Positions 12,852 to 23,330 of a DNA stretch of 64,000 bases are shown here, piece by piece; position 1 is the stretch's first letter; every line of letters begins with the position of its first letter. Position numbers and translations under genes: made by a program. A model generated the notes under the pieces. The model worked only from the letters and a program-made list of their open reading frames with translations. It was not told the DNA's origin and did not search any database. The stretch covers positions 39,040,590-39,104,589 of the forward strand of contig OY282560.1 of assembly GCA_958295665.1 (NCBI GenBank). The letters are read 5' to 3'. The DNA comes from Tipula vernalis (lineage: Eukaryota; Arthropoda; Insecta; Diptera; Tipulidae).

Positions 12852-13370
12852 GTGCAATTCATATGGACAAATCGACAAGAAACCGCTTTTCAAGCATTGA
12901 AGTTACAGTTGCTAAAAGCGTCCAGATTAGTGCATTACAGTGAGGATCGTCCAATCATTCTTGCTACAGATGCATCCAAGTACAGCGTCGAGGCCGTAAT
13001 TTCTCACCGTTTCCCAGATGGGTCTGAGCATCCCATCGCTTTTGCATCAAAAACATTGACTAAAAGTCAGCAAGCATACGGGCAAGTGGAAAAGAAAGCA
13101 CTTCCCATTATTTATGGTGTGACAAACTTTCACCAATATTTATACGGCAGAAAATTTGAATTGCTTACGGATCATAAACCGTTGACGACGATTTTTCATT
13201 CAAATAAGAAACTGCCAGTCCCAACACTGCAAAGGCTTCAACGTTGGGCTATCGCTCTCCAAGGTTACAGATATGACATAAAATATCGACCAACGGAAAA
13301 ACATGCCAATGCAGACGCATTATCAAGGCTTCCATTAGGCGAAGACGAGGAGTTTGATGAGTACGAAAAA
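12852..13370 (+). pseudogene. Gypsy RNase H domain
   Basis: Largely open. It carries PIILATDASKYSVEAVISH with the first catalytic Asp, the block AFASKTLTKSQQAYGQVEK with the catalytic Glu, and FELLTDHKPL with the next catalytic Asp. It ends with KYRPTEKHANADALSRLP, the conserved tail with the last Asp. The order and spacing are as in Ty3/Gypsy RNase H domains of about 120 residues. It is the best-preserved part of this element together with the integrase. Confidence 0.9.
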
Positions 13371-14755
13371 AAGTTGACAAACGAGGGCCAGATAAATCAA
13401 ATGGCTTTAGACGAATTAGCTATCAATTCGTTGTTGATCGCTAGGGCGACAATTGATGATCCTGTGTTGTCAAAGGTCTCAAGTTTCATCCGAGACGGAT
13501 GGCCAAATGATCTTTCCAAGGCGGATAGCGCGATTACTCCATTTTTAACCGAAAGTTTGCTTTATCATTGCAGTCAAATTGTATTCTACTTCAAAAAGAA
13601 CACAGCCGAGTCTTTATTCCAAAAGCAGTCCAGCTTACAGTACTTCAACTTCTACACGATGGTCATTGGAGTTCAACTAGAATGAAAAAGGCAGCTCGGA
13701 GATATGTTTGGTTTCTAAATATTGACAAGGAAATAGAACGTGTCGTGTCAAATTGTGCAGTGTGCCGGTCAAATGCAAGTGATCCAAGGAAGACATACTC
13801 CAGTTGGCCTACTGCGAAACATCCATGGGAACGTATCCATATCGATTTCGCAGGTCCCTTTTTCGGTAGAATGTGGTTAATCTGCGTGGACGCATTTTCA
13901 AAGTTTCCTTACACTATCCAGTTAAAGGATACCACCGCAGCTACCACGGTGCAGGCACTTCAGTCAATTTTTGCAATTGAGGGTTTACCAGTAACCATAG
14001 TGTCAGATAATGGTCCACAATTTACGTCAGAAGAATTTTGCAAATTTTGTGAACTAAATACCATTAAGCATCTGACGTCAGCTCCATCTCATCCTGCCTC
14101 AAATGGGCAAGCAGAAAGATTCGTCCGGACATTTAAATCATCTTTCACTAAAATCATGGCAGATGAGAATAATCAGCAAAGAGCACTCTTAAAATACCCA
14201 AAGACATATAGGGCTACATCCGATCCATCCAGTGGAAAATCGCCAGCAGAACTTCTACATGGACGACAGCCTCGTACCATAATATCTGCCTTAGTACCGA
14301 TTCCACAACACCAGCATATGAAAACAACGTCATAGTTTTATCCAGGGCAAGCTGTGTACGCCAAGCTTTTCGAGCGTGGGAAAAAGTGGATGTAGGGTAA
14401 AATTTCAAAAAACCATTGGCAAGAAAATTTTCATCATAAATACAGCATCTGGAATTTCCAGGCGTCACCAAAATCAAATTCGTAAAAAAACTCAAGGAAA
14501 TGATGAAAATTCTGAAATTATGAACGAATTTAACGAAGGCGAAACTCCAAATCAATCACCAAGACAATGGTAGATCAAAACACACTACCATTAGTCGCGT
14601 TCTTGCCGAATATATCAGCGAAGAACTCGACCGAACCACAACCATCAACATCGAGTGAAAACAGCAGAAATAACAGGATAGATACCACCCCGGTAGCGAT
14701 TCGCCGCTCAGAGCGACCCCGAAACAAACCACTGCGTTTTCGGTACAATTAAGAA
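13371..14755 (+). pseudogene. Gypsy integrase with frameshift, and C-terminal tail
   Basis: A frame change near 13568-13680 leads into the HHCC zinc-binding region (HDGHWSSTRMKKAARRYVW, then C-A-V-C). The catalytic core follows with the first Asp in HIDFAGPFF, the second in IVSDNGPQFT and the Glu in SNGQAERFVRTF, so the D,D-35-E triad is present. The core frame is open to 14335. The C-terminal region (14336-14755) continues in other frames, ending near IRRSERPRNKPLRF, a basic tail often found at the end of Gypsy pol. Not functional as it stands. Confidence 0.87.
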
Positions 14756-14830
14756 GGGGAAAATGATGTATCTCTAATACATCCAATAAACTACTGTATT
14801 AGGTTGAGCTCACCATCTAGAGAAAAAGAA

Positions 14831-16084
14831 TACTCAAATTTATGTCATTTATTGTCATTCTCTTTCGTATACATAATTCAATTGAAATAAATTAGTCGTG
14901 ACATGAAGTCTTAATTATATACAATAATTTTTATAATTCAAAATAGTTAATATTTTAAACATATAGTATCTAAGGTAATAAGCTACTTTAATATCTCTTC
15001 CGATTAAAATTCAAAATCACATTATCTGCTGCTATTAAATTCTAAACATAAAATAAATGTTTTCTTTTTTTTTCGTATCTGTACTAACAATAAATACGTA
15101 ATCAAATATTAACTTTTAAAAAGCTTACACAATAATAAATTGGAAAAAAAACAGATTTTCATCATTTAGTTAAACATGAATACCATATTACACATCTTTA
15201 TCTCGTAGCATCTATCTCTGGAATTAAAAATTATGTATGTATGTTCGAAAAAGGTTTAATTTTTAATACGAGGTTAATACATAAATACACTCCTTCTATA
15301 TACTTAATAAAACGAAAATGTTATGTAATAAGCATTATATAATTTATTTTTACAACAATTCATAAAATAACAACACTAATTTTGAGATTATCTATTGTAT
15401 GACATGAAACCTTTTTTTCTAAGCTTTGTTACATACAATAATAATGACTTACTAATAGTAGATACATATAATAATAAAAAAATATTTTTATTTATATTGC
15501 TTTGTGTATAACGTTTTTTTTTTTTCTCTTCAAAAGAAACAAAACAAAAAAGCTTTCCATCGTATTGTGAAAATGTTATCAATTATCTATATCTGGATGT
15601 ATGCGTGTGTGTTTATATTTATTTATTATGATAAGAGATAAAATTTCTATTGACTTAATTGAATTGAAAATAAGATGGGAAGTATGAACGTCTGCATCAT
15701 ACGACCGTCTCCAATGTTAAGTTTTAATTTACTTTGGAGCTTTTGAACTTTTTATAGTATTTCACCTTTTAATGATAAAGTGTTTTGCTAGGAAATTGAA
15801 GTATTATCGAAATGATTACAATGTTGAATTACAAATTTGAAGTATATTATGTAACGGTTGACATTTCATTATTCGTCACCCTGTTACAAACAAACCCACA
15901 ACCTTACATTTCGATAAATCCGCCCGTTTCCTATTACACATTAGTCCACAATTTAATTTTAATTACCTTACAATAGTAAATATTAATCTTTCTTTTACAA
16001 ATATGGAATTTTGAGAAACTTAATTACGATTTTATTTACGATATAGGAAATCCAATGGAAAAATTTGTCACAAAATCTAAATCT
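14831..16084. other. SLO2 intron, AT-rich, nothing recognised
   Basis: 1.25 kb of AT-rich sequence between the Gypsy and Copia remnants, with homopolymer runs and no supported gene. Part of it may be unrecognised LTR sequence of either neighbour. Confidence 0.4.
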
Positions 16085-17213
16085 TTCATCAATTTCGAGT
16101 TTCGAAAAAAAATTTTGCTTCAACAAATTTAACCACGAAACCCTTACTTAAATGGTCAATCACCGGCTTAATGGCTTTTTCATTTTCTGCTGCAATCAAT
16201 CCATCATACCATTTTCACTAGAATATATGATAATACACATGACAGTTTGCATACCCTCCCGCTATTCTCTTCGTATCCAAACGATTTACTCCTATGTATA
16301 TACTTTTTTCTCCATATCGCCAATAAGGAAAATAGCATCATTCAAAAACTGCTCGAATCGATGTGAACCTGCCGACTCGACGGAATGTCTCCTGATAAAT
16401 AATTCAATATTCTTGCGCTTTATACCGATTAATGCTACCATCTGTATTTGGCTTTAACTTATACACCCAGCGATTATCAACAAATTTTACTAACTGGTGC
16501 TTCTACCAAAGTTCATATACGATTTTGGATCAACGAATCAAACTCTTGGTAATTTTTCCAATTGTTTATAATCATCCGATTCAATTGTTTGCTCGTATGT
16601 GTTTGGCCTTTCATTAACAGTCAAAAACGCGATTTCGCGAGATTCTGTTTGCCTTCGGATTATTGTCATATCCGACAAATGTGCATTTGTTCGCCTTCGA
16701 ATCAAATTTTCGTCCGTTAGAATATGCGCGAACATATTGGAACCAAAAATTTGTAAATCGTCACCTTCCTTCTGAACCATTTCCCGTATGACGATGTTTC
16801 TGATAATGTGCTTGTCCCAGTTCAATCCAAAACATGTGCTTTTTTGCATGGATTCAAAGCATTATTGAAACGGATTCCATAATCGTTCACATTTCTCGCT
16901 CAGCGCTTCCATTTTTTCCGATGTAAAAGCCACCGCGCACTCATGACTAATTCCCATTAAGTCAAAAAGTTTCTCTAATTCATTATTGCCAAATTCGACC
17001 AATACAACTCGAAAATATGGTAGTCATCCTACTACAACAGCCAAAAATACCTTGAACCACCAATTGAAGTTTGAAGGTTCCACGATGATGCTTTCTACAT
17101 AGGGTACGCTTTACATGTAAAACCTTTGCCGGCTAAATCGAAGGCGCCGCAAAAACTTCTTCACGTCTACCACATTTTAATGTCCAATTCGGTCGAATAT
17201 TACGTTGAACTCT
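16085..17213 (-). pseudogene. Copia-type retrotransposon relic: integrase and reverse transcriptase
   Basis: Reading the minus strand from 17213 down, the integrase core is recognisable around 16900-17010 (FGNNELEKLFDLMGISHE, then AVAFTSEKM where the usual motif has the catalytic Glu region). It is followed by DLQIFGSNMFAHI and the linker before RT (NRWVYKLKPNTDGSINRYKA near 16400-16500). A degraded RT then contains a DAIFLIGDMEKKVYI block and an YDGLIAAENEKAIKPV block near 16155-16210. Integrase lying before RT is the Ty1/Copia order. There are many stops and frameshifts, and the catalytic DNG motif is not preserved. The matching 5' portion lies beyond the element inserted at 17218-23082. 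Confidence 0.75.
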
Positions 17214-17217
17214 CACT

Positions 17218-17555
17218 CACGGTGCTCTGGAGTCGATTTAAAAAAAAAGTGCGGTGTCTCTCGGTGAGTACTTTCAGCCGCTACAGAAAAAAATCGGCTC
17301 GGCGCTTTTTTTTCTAGGACGAAAATACAAAAAATAATATGCCTGCAGAATATAACGCCATGTGTGATGATGATTCTGGATATATATACAGCGTGTCATA
17401 TACATTCGCATTGGTTCATACACATATATAACGATAGATATAGGGTTTCCGAGAAGGGTTTGGCAATGGATGTGATTCCTAAAAGCGTAAAAACACAACA
17501 AAAATATTAAAGATTCAAAGACGTTCGTAAGACCCGTTCTACACCGCCTCGAGAT
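17218..17555. repeat. Left terminal inverted repeat of the Chapaev-like element
   Basis: Matches the right repeat (22688-23082) through several diagnostic blocks: TACTTTCAGCCGCTACAG, CTAGGACGAAAATAC, TGTGATGATGATTCTGG and CATTCGCATTGGTTCAT. It lacks about 35 bp that the right copy has after the first 45 bp (the segment with TTTCGCCCAACTTTTGG), and it differs by scattered substitutions, so the two ends have been diverging for some time. Confidence 0.85.
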
Positions 17556-18815
17556 AATAATAAAGAAAATTGGCATGTTTTTGTTTTAAATGAGAGAAAG
17601 AGAGCCAAGATTCAATGTTTACATTTAGTATTCCGGTATGCACTGACGAGTAAACAATAATCTGAAATCGCTGATTTTTCTATTTTCGATATGTTTTATC
17701 CGGATTATAAAAAGCGTGGAAATCACGAAGAAAACCGTTTCAAAATATGTCTATGTTGTGAAAAAAATCAAAAAAAAATGGTGATCATTCAAGGAAAGGT
17801 GAAATCAAACTTGATGGAAGTAATCTCGGGTTTTGATGAATGTGATACAAGAGTACCAGTTGTACTGTGCCCAGCTTGTAATCTACGCCTGGGTAAGTCA
17901 TTGAAAGAAGATAAAAGATGTGAATTCTCAGAAATTGGAAAATTTCTGTCTGTGAAGTATAGCACGAGATCTGTTAGGAAAGGAGACCAGTGCCAATGTT
18001 ATCTTTGTGTGTTAGTTACCGGCCCTGTGGTACCAAATTTCTCGCGAAATCTGACACCAGTGGTCGTAAATAAAAATCGCCAGGAGAAAAAAAAAGACTA
18101 AATGGGGAAAGGCCTCTAAGGTTCCTGAAATTAAAAAAAAGCAGTTATCAAACGTAATAGTAAATGTTTAGGATTATTGGCCAAAGGAATTAATCACGTG
18201 TGCAATAGCATGAACTTGTTAAATAACATGCAAAAATTAGGGCTCAATTCGAAATAAAAAGAGCATATATCAACTCGCTCATTGAAAGATAAGATAGTTA
18301 CAAATTCGTGTGGAGGAGAAGGTTCACACTCGCGTGACGAAGGGCTAATATCCATCTCGCAGCATCATGGGAAACCATTGACCGTGAATAGTGTTGGAGG
18401 AACAAGGAATTCGCAGGTACCATCGATTTCGGCAAATTCCCTGCGGCAAATGCAAACTGATATGGATTTAAGTACCAGAAAAGTGTTGAGAATTGCTGCT
18501 TTCATCCGTGCAGAAACCAACACTAACTATCAAGAAAAATATCAGAAAGTAATCATCGGTTTGACGAGTATTTTGAGCCACGAGTATTTGCATTTGTCAC
18601 AACTAAAGATGAAAAATCTGTCAATTCTCGAGAGTTTGTCGTCATTTGCAAGAATCTGCCAAGTTTCATTCAAGATGTAATAGAGCAACGACAAGCTTCC
18701 AATGTACAACTCAAATTCGGAATTTATGGTGGGGGTGGTTTTCTAAAATTTTCTCTTTCCATCCAGTCATCGAACGATGAACCACCCATGGCACCTCAAG
18801 GAAAGCTTCCAAGTA

Positions 18816-19070
18816 GGGGAGACAGGGGCAGGTTGTTACACTTTTTGTTTCATATTGCGTAACATGTACAAGCATATGAATGGCAGCGATTTTTATTAAG
18901 GAAGCAAATATTTTGGTATATTGCTTTCAATAAAAAGAAAGTGAGAATACATAAAAATAATTTTAAATATTATAAAATTAGCTTTTAAGAAATACCGTCA
19001 GTTGTAACAAATTACCCCGTACTTGGGGTAAGTTGTTACACATAGTGGGGTAAGTTGTTACAGTCAAACT
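18816..19070. promoter_or_regulatory. Left terminal and subterminal repeats of the pogo-type element
   Basis: The motif GGGGYAAGTTGTTACA, or its variant with CAGG, occurs at the very end (18822-18842) and again twice at about 19021-19063, in the same orientation. Inverted copies occur at the other end (about 21323-21382 and 21710-21739). Such reiterated terminal motifs are likely transposase-binding sites. The function is inferred from position and repetition. Confidence 0.65.
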
Positions 19071-19242
19071 GGAACATTTTGCTTAATAAATAAAAACATA
19101 TTCAATTTTTTTTTAACAAAAATATATTCAAAAATGAATTCGTATAATATAAAATTTAATAGAAATTAAAGGAACATGTTTAATTCAGGTACGGAATTTT
19201 CAGTCTTTCCATAATTCTTATATCTACTTATAATTAAGTATT

Positions 19243-19821
19243 TCAAATGCATTTGTAACATTTGTAAGGAACATTTTTAGTTGCGCATTTTAAATGAGCC
19301 CAGTCTTTGCATTTATTGCATTGTAGCCACTCCTCGCCGGGTTTGCTCTGACTATAGGGATCCATGCAAATCAGACAAAAATATTCTGTATCTAGCTGCA
19401 ATCTTAATGTAGTCTTCTTCCTCTTTGGTAACGCTTTGTCATCAGCGTCCCCAATTTCTTTTTTTGGTGTGGCAGTTAAAATGGCAGCCTTTCGCTTCTT
19501 TCTACCACCTTTCTTTACAGACCGAGGGCCTGCCTTAGGAAATGGACGAGTAGCTTCCGGATTGAATCCAGTTGCGACGGCAGTAATTGCTGAAGTCGAC
19601 GCGACAGGCTCTTCTGTTGTGCATATTTGCGTATTACCAGCAGTTATCAGATCTTCGTAAAACATTGTTTGACCGTTTATCGCCATCGAAATTTCTTCAT
19701 AACTGATAGTGGGATCAATTTCCAAAATAATTGTGTTTATTTCGCCTCCTGTAGTTACTGGAATTGGCTCTGGATCGATAGGCAGTAAAATTTCATTCGA
19801 AATGTAATCCATGTGTTGAAT
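19243..19821 (-). CDS. Pogo-type transposase, exon 2: acidic linker, basic region and PHD finger
   Basis: Codes 192 residues and the stop. The first part (IQHMDYISNEILLP onwards) is acidic and low in structure. A basic stretch follows (SVKKGGRKKRKAAI and later PKRKKTTLRL), likely a nuclear localisation signal. The C-terminus is a PHD-type zinc finger: C-x2-C (FCLICMD), C-x2-C (LQCNKCKDW), then A-H-L-K-C and a final C-x2-C (YKCYKC), i.e. the C4-H-C3 order. The acceptor at 19822 (TTGCAG) joins in phase 0 to the donor of exon 1 at 19893. PHD fingers usually read histone tails, so it might guide integration or chromatin binding; that role is inference. Confidence 0.88.
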   Translation of the reverse strand: MQHMDYISNEILLPIDPEPIPVTTGGEINTIILEIDPTISYEEISMAINGQTMFYEDLITAGNTQICTTEEPVASTSAITAVATGFNPEATRPFPKAGPRSVKKGGRKKRKAAILTATPKKEIGDADDKALPKRKKTTLRLQLDTEYFCLICMDPYSQSKPGEEWLQCNKCKDWAHLKCATKNVPYKCYKCI

Positions 19822-19893
19822 CTGCAATTACAAAAGAAAAAAAAAATTTTTTTTGAGGTTTTCAGCTAGGCACAGGCAAAACATATTTACTAC

Positions 19894-21228
19894 CTGTTGG
19901 TCGATTGTATCCGTAGACGGTTCTAATCGCTGAGCATCAGTAGTGTCTAAATTATTCTGAGGACGATCAGTAACTGAAGACTCTAAAAAGTCCACTTCTG
20001 CAAATATTTCTCGATTATACGGTGCGATACCACTGACCCTGAAGCCACTAATTATATTTTCCGGTGCAAGTGCCTTAGGCAGTGCTTCGGCGACGAGCTG
20101 AGGGATATTGTAAATAGTCATTGATTTGCCGGGGTTGTTGCGCATCCAAGCATTTTGTGCGTTTGACAAATACTTTTTGAAGGGAAAAAATACAGTCCTG
20201 TCCAAGGGCTGCAATTTATGCGAGCAATGGGGAGGGAAGGATAACATTACTACTCCATTCTCTTTTGCCAAAGTAATGGTTTTTAGTGCCAAATGCGACT
20301 CGTGATTATCCAGGAGAAGCAACACTGGTCGTTCTAGTGATGGTTTTACGTGATGGATAAAATGATGCATGAAATTATAAAATTCCTCTACGGTCATCCA
20401 TCCAGACTTGTTGCCAGCCCCTATGGATCCACTTGGACCATCACGAATAAAATGGTTTTGATACCGCTTTCTTGGAAATATGAATTGAGGGGGTATGGAA
20501 TTACCAGCAGCATTTACTGCAACACACACTGTGACTAATTGCCCTCTTTCTGCTGAAGTTAAACCTGCCACCTGTTTTACTCCTTTTTCGGCAATTATTT
20601 TCCCCATTTTTTGTACTGTTGTTACTCCAGTTTCGTCCAAGTTCCAAGTTTCACTTGCAGTAAATTGATAAGTCTCATTAACTTCAGCCAAGAAATCGAA
20701 AAATGAATTCACTGCTACGCGATTAAATCCAATTGCTCTACCAATACTGGTTGCTTCTGGCGTTCGAAGTGATAGGTCGTTGTGCGTTTTGAGAAAAATA
20801 GATAACCAATCCGGTCCTGCTAGTTTGTTTTTAACCCATGGCTCAGGAATTTGTTTATTTAATGAAATAGCGCACTCATATGCTAGCGATCTTGCATCTT
20901 TTGGCGTTAAACCAAAATATATTTTGGACGCATGTTTCATATATTGAGCAAGTTTCTTACTCTCCTCATCATTAAAAACAGATTTTTTTTTATAGCCGTA
21001 GGATGGTATAAGATTTGTAGAGGATGGTACAAGATTTGTAGTTTCCTCTGATAAACTTGCAGTCGTGCGGGCTTTTGTTACATAACGCCATAGTGTTTGG
21101 CAATTTATATTCAACTCCTTAGCCACTGACCGAATTTTTTGTTTTTCAGTCAAAACTCTTGTCACCGCAACTTGCATGACATGTGCGGGTGTTTCTCCTC
21201 GGTTGGTTTTTTTTTTGTAATTTCTCAT
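19894..21228 (-). CDS. Pogo-type transposase, exon 1: HTH and DDE domains
   Basis: 445 codons from ATG at 21228. The N-terminus has a Psq/CENP-B-type helix-turn-helix (about residues 15-60; IRSVAKELNINCQTLWRYV). A second DNA-binding segment follows (KKSVFNDEESKKLAQYM, through GPDWLSIFLKTH). The DDE_1 catalytic core comes after. The three expected acidic residues are present in ETWNLDETGV, VLLLLDNHESHL and HKLQPLDRTVFFPFKK, i.e. the D-D-D set of pogo/Tigger/jerky-type transposases. The reading frame runs past the exon end for 21 codons into the intron. The DQQ|GTAGTA donor at 19893 joined to the 19822 acceptor makes a 637-aa protein with a PHD finger. Intron 72 bp. No inactivating change seen. 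Confidence 0.92.
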
Positions 21229-22687
21229 TATACTGAAATATTCAATAATAAATGTATAAAACCTTGAATAAATAAATTCAAAAAACTTTTAGATTGATTT
21301 TTGTTCTGGTTGTGATTTTCAACGGGGCAAGTTGTTACATGTAACAACTTACCCCAGCAGAAACGTCACTACTTGCCCCAGCGTGTTCTTTCAACAAAAT
21401 TCAATGTTTTTATACGAATTTATCAATAAATCAATAAAATTAATTATTCTAAACTGTAATAAAGTAAAGAAAGCATGCATTTACTATTCTTCTTACTGAA
21501 AACTAACCTTAAATACCCTACAAAACAAAATATTGTGACAATGCATTTTTTTACTTACCGCGCGCCAAAACTAACAAATCACTTTTTCTATTCTCACATG
21601 CGACTGATCACAATGAAATTTCTGATCCGACTGAAGATTTATAAATGTAACATTTCACTCACACACACAAATATTGTCAAATTAATAATTTATGAGTAAT
21701 TCTCTTTTTAACAACCTGCCCCGTGTAACAACCTGCCCCGTTCTCCCCTACAAGATATGCTGAAAAATTCTCGAATCTGGGGTGAAACGATTATTTATTC
21801 TTTGTTTAGCCCCTAACACTCAGGAAAATTATTATAATGTCTCGCTTATATGGTCAGCAATAGATATAAATTCCTTTCTTGGAACAGTTGCAACGGATTT
21901 GAAGCTGGCTAATATTATTTCGGGTCTTATGAGTAACTCAAGTGCACATCCTAAAAACTTAATCAACTCGGGCAATTACAGAGCGATCAATGATTGTCGC
22001 GCCAAATGCGAAAAGTGGCGTTCAGAAGGAGGACTTAGAAAGTCAGCCAAAATATTTGATAATTGCTTACATCCAGCTCTCTTTAATGCAGAAGAAAATA
22101 AGCGGATAATTGACATAATCCCACCTCTTGCATTTACTGTTGGGAGCAGTAAATACATTCTTCTACCATATGATGTTGGAGAACGAAGAAGTCAGCCTAA
22201 AATGGGCCCGGGAGTGCCACGTGGACCGGCAGTGTACCTATGGTAGTCCAACATTAAAAGGAAATGCGTGTAAGCTCTTGCTCGATAAGGTGGATATTTT
22301 AGATGCCATGAAATGCCTTGGCTGTGTCAAGTATGTGGAGTTTTTGATTCTCGGTTTTAATTGAAACTAGACCCCAATTTCAAGAGATATATTGAAGATT
22401 TCAAGGTTAGTTATCAAGCACTCGAGATACCTGTGACGCCAAAAATTCATGGCATACTATATCATGTAGTAGATTTTTGTTTCGAAACCAAAAGAGGGTT
22501 TTATAGCGAACAAGCTGTCGAATCGACCCATGCAGATTTTAGTAAGACTTGGAATCGTCATAAAGTACTAAAAAATCATCCTGACTATTCATTCAAATTA
22601 TTGCGAGCTGCATGCGAATATAATAGTTTATTATTTATGATATGTGTGCTATTGTTATTGGTTTCTCTCTTGTCTAGACAAGGCCCT

Positions 22688-23082
22688 CGAGGGGGTCGTA
22701 AACGGATCTTACAAACCTCTCTAAATTTTCATTTTTTCTGTTGTGTTTTTATGCTTTTAATAATAATAATAAATAATGCTTTTATGAGTGACAACACTTG
22801 CCGTACACTTCTTAAACACCCTATATCTACCATTATACTATTTATGAACCAATGCGAATGTATACGACACCCTGTATATATATCCAGAATCATCATCACA
22901 CATGAAAGGGCGTTATCTTCTCCAGGCATATTATTTTTTGTATTTTCGTCCTAGAAAGAAAAGCGGCGAACCGATTTTTTTCTGTAGCGGCTGAAAGTAC
23001 TCCTTTTTAGGTGTCCAAAAGTTGGGCGAAAGAATTTCGGAGACACCGCAATTTTTTTTTAAACCGACTCCAGAGCACCGTG
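22688..23082. repeat. Right terminal inverted repeat of the Chapaev-like element
   Basis: Inverted match to 17218-17555, including GAACCAATGCGAATGTATAC, CCAGAATCATCATCACACA, GTATTTTCGTCCTAG and CTGTAGCGGCTGAAAGTA. It carries an internal segment (about 23008-23050) missing from the left repeat and a short AATAATAATAATAAATAAT expansion at about 22758-22776. Confidence 0.85.
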
Positions 23083-23086
23083 CACT

Positions 23087-23330
23087 ATTCCATCATTTAT
23101 AAATTCATAGCACTTATTGCCCGACCGCAGTTCAAAACTATGATCCATGAATTTTCCCGAATGAATCACTGCCATTAAAGGCAAAAATGCTTTCGGCGCC
23201 TTTTCTTTTCGCCATCATATTTGTACCATTTCAAATAGTCACAATCGACGGTCATTTTGTCACTTGTAACCAAGTTAAAAACACTAGCGTCTTTTTACCC
23301 TGTCGTTAATGAAGTTACAAGGGCACGATC
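23087..23330 (-). pseudogene. 5' portion of the split Copia-type relic
   Basis: Directly to the right of the Chapaev-like element. The minus strand shows broken frames (for example TSDKMTVDCDYLKWYKYD near 23240-23290) that would precede the integrase region at 16085-17213 if the inserted element were removed. The similarity to Copia polyproteins is weak here; the call rests mainly on position and on matching orientation. No LTR recognised. Confidence 0.4.

Larger units (their letters stand above)
10842..14830 (+). mobile_element. Decayed Ty3/Gypsy LTR retrotransposon
   Basis: Gag, protease, reverse transcriptase, RNase H and integrase remnants follow in the order protease-RT-RNase H-integrase that defines Ty3/Gypsy. 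It has frameshifts and stop codons and no recognisable 5' LTR; the left end is truncated inside gag. After the integrase, a purine-rich AGAAGGGGAAAATGA tract at about 14753-14767 resembles a polypurine tract. The following TGATGTATC could be the start of a shortened 3' LTR, but there is no second copy here to confirm it. The element lies on the strand opposite to SLO2, inside its 22-kb intron. Confidence 0.88.
18816..21748 (-). mobile_element. Pogo-superfamily DNA transposon encoding a PHD-finger transposase, apparently intact
   Basis: A 2,933-bp element flanked by TA (18814-18815 and 21749-21750). Both ends read GGGGAGA, then A/C-variable positions, then GGGGCAGGTTGTTACAC in inverted orientation. 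It codes one two-exon transposase on the minus strand without disruption. It is inserted inside the transposase remnant of the Chapaev-like element. Intact ends, an intact frame and a clean duplication suggest a recent insertion. Confidence 0.93.
17691..22625 (+). pseudogene. Transposase remnant of the Chapaev-like element
   Basis: Four or more frame-disrupted segments. 17691-18101 is Cys-rich (C-x2-C near the start, later C-P-A-C and C-Q-C-Y-L-C), consistent with a zinc-binding N-terminus. 18282-18810 contains a glycine-rich YGGGGFLKF segment. After the pogo insertion, 21753-22240 contains GVKRLFILCLAPNTQENYY. 22361-22625 contains PVTPKIHGILYHVVDF and GFYSEQAVESTHADF, a P-K-x-H / S-E-Q-x-x-E-x-x-H pattern typical of the C-terminal part of CMC-type transposases. 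Stops occur at 18102 and elsewhere. The frames on both sides of the pogo insertion rejoin with little loss once one TA and the insert are removed. The assignment to Chapaev is not certain. Confidence 0.6.
17218..23082 (+). mobile_element. Long-TIR DNA transposon, Chapaev-like (CMC superfamily?), split by a pogo element
   Basis: Both ends read CACGGTGCTCTGGAGTCG in inverted orientation and are flanked by the 4-bp direct repeat CACT (17214-17217 and 23083-23086). The terminal inverted repeats are about 340-395 bp long. Without the nested pogo element the unit is about 2.93 kb. Ends beginning CAC, a 4-bp duplication and a transposase with a Cys-rich N-terminus point to the Chapaev branch of the CMC superfamily; this is inferred, as I cannot search a library. 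It interrupts the Copia relic, whose two parts flank it. Confidence 0.72.
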
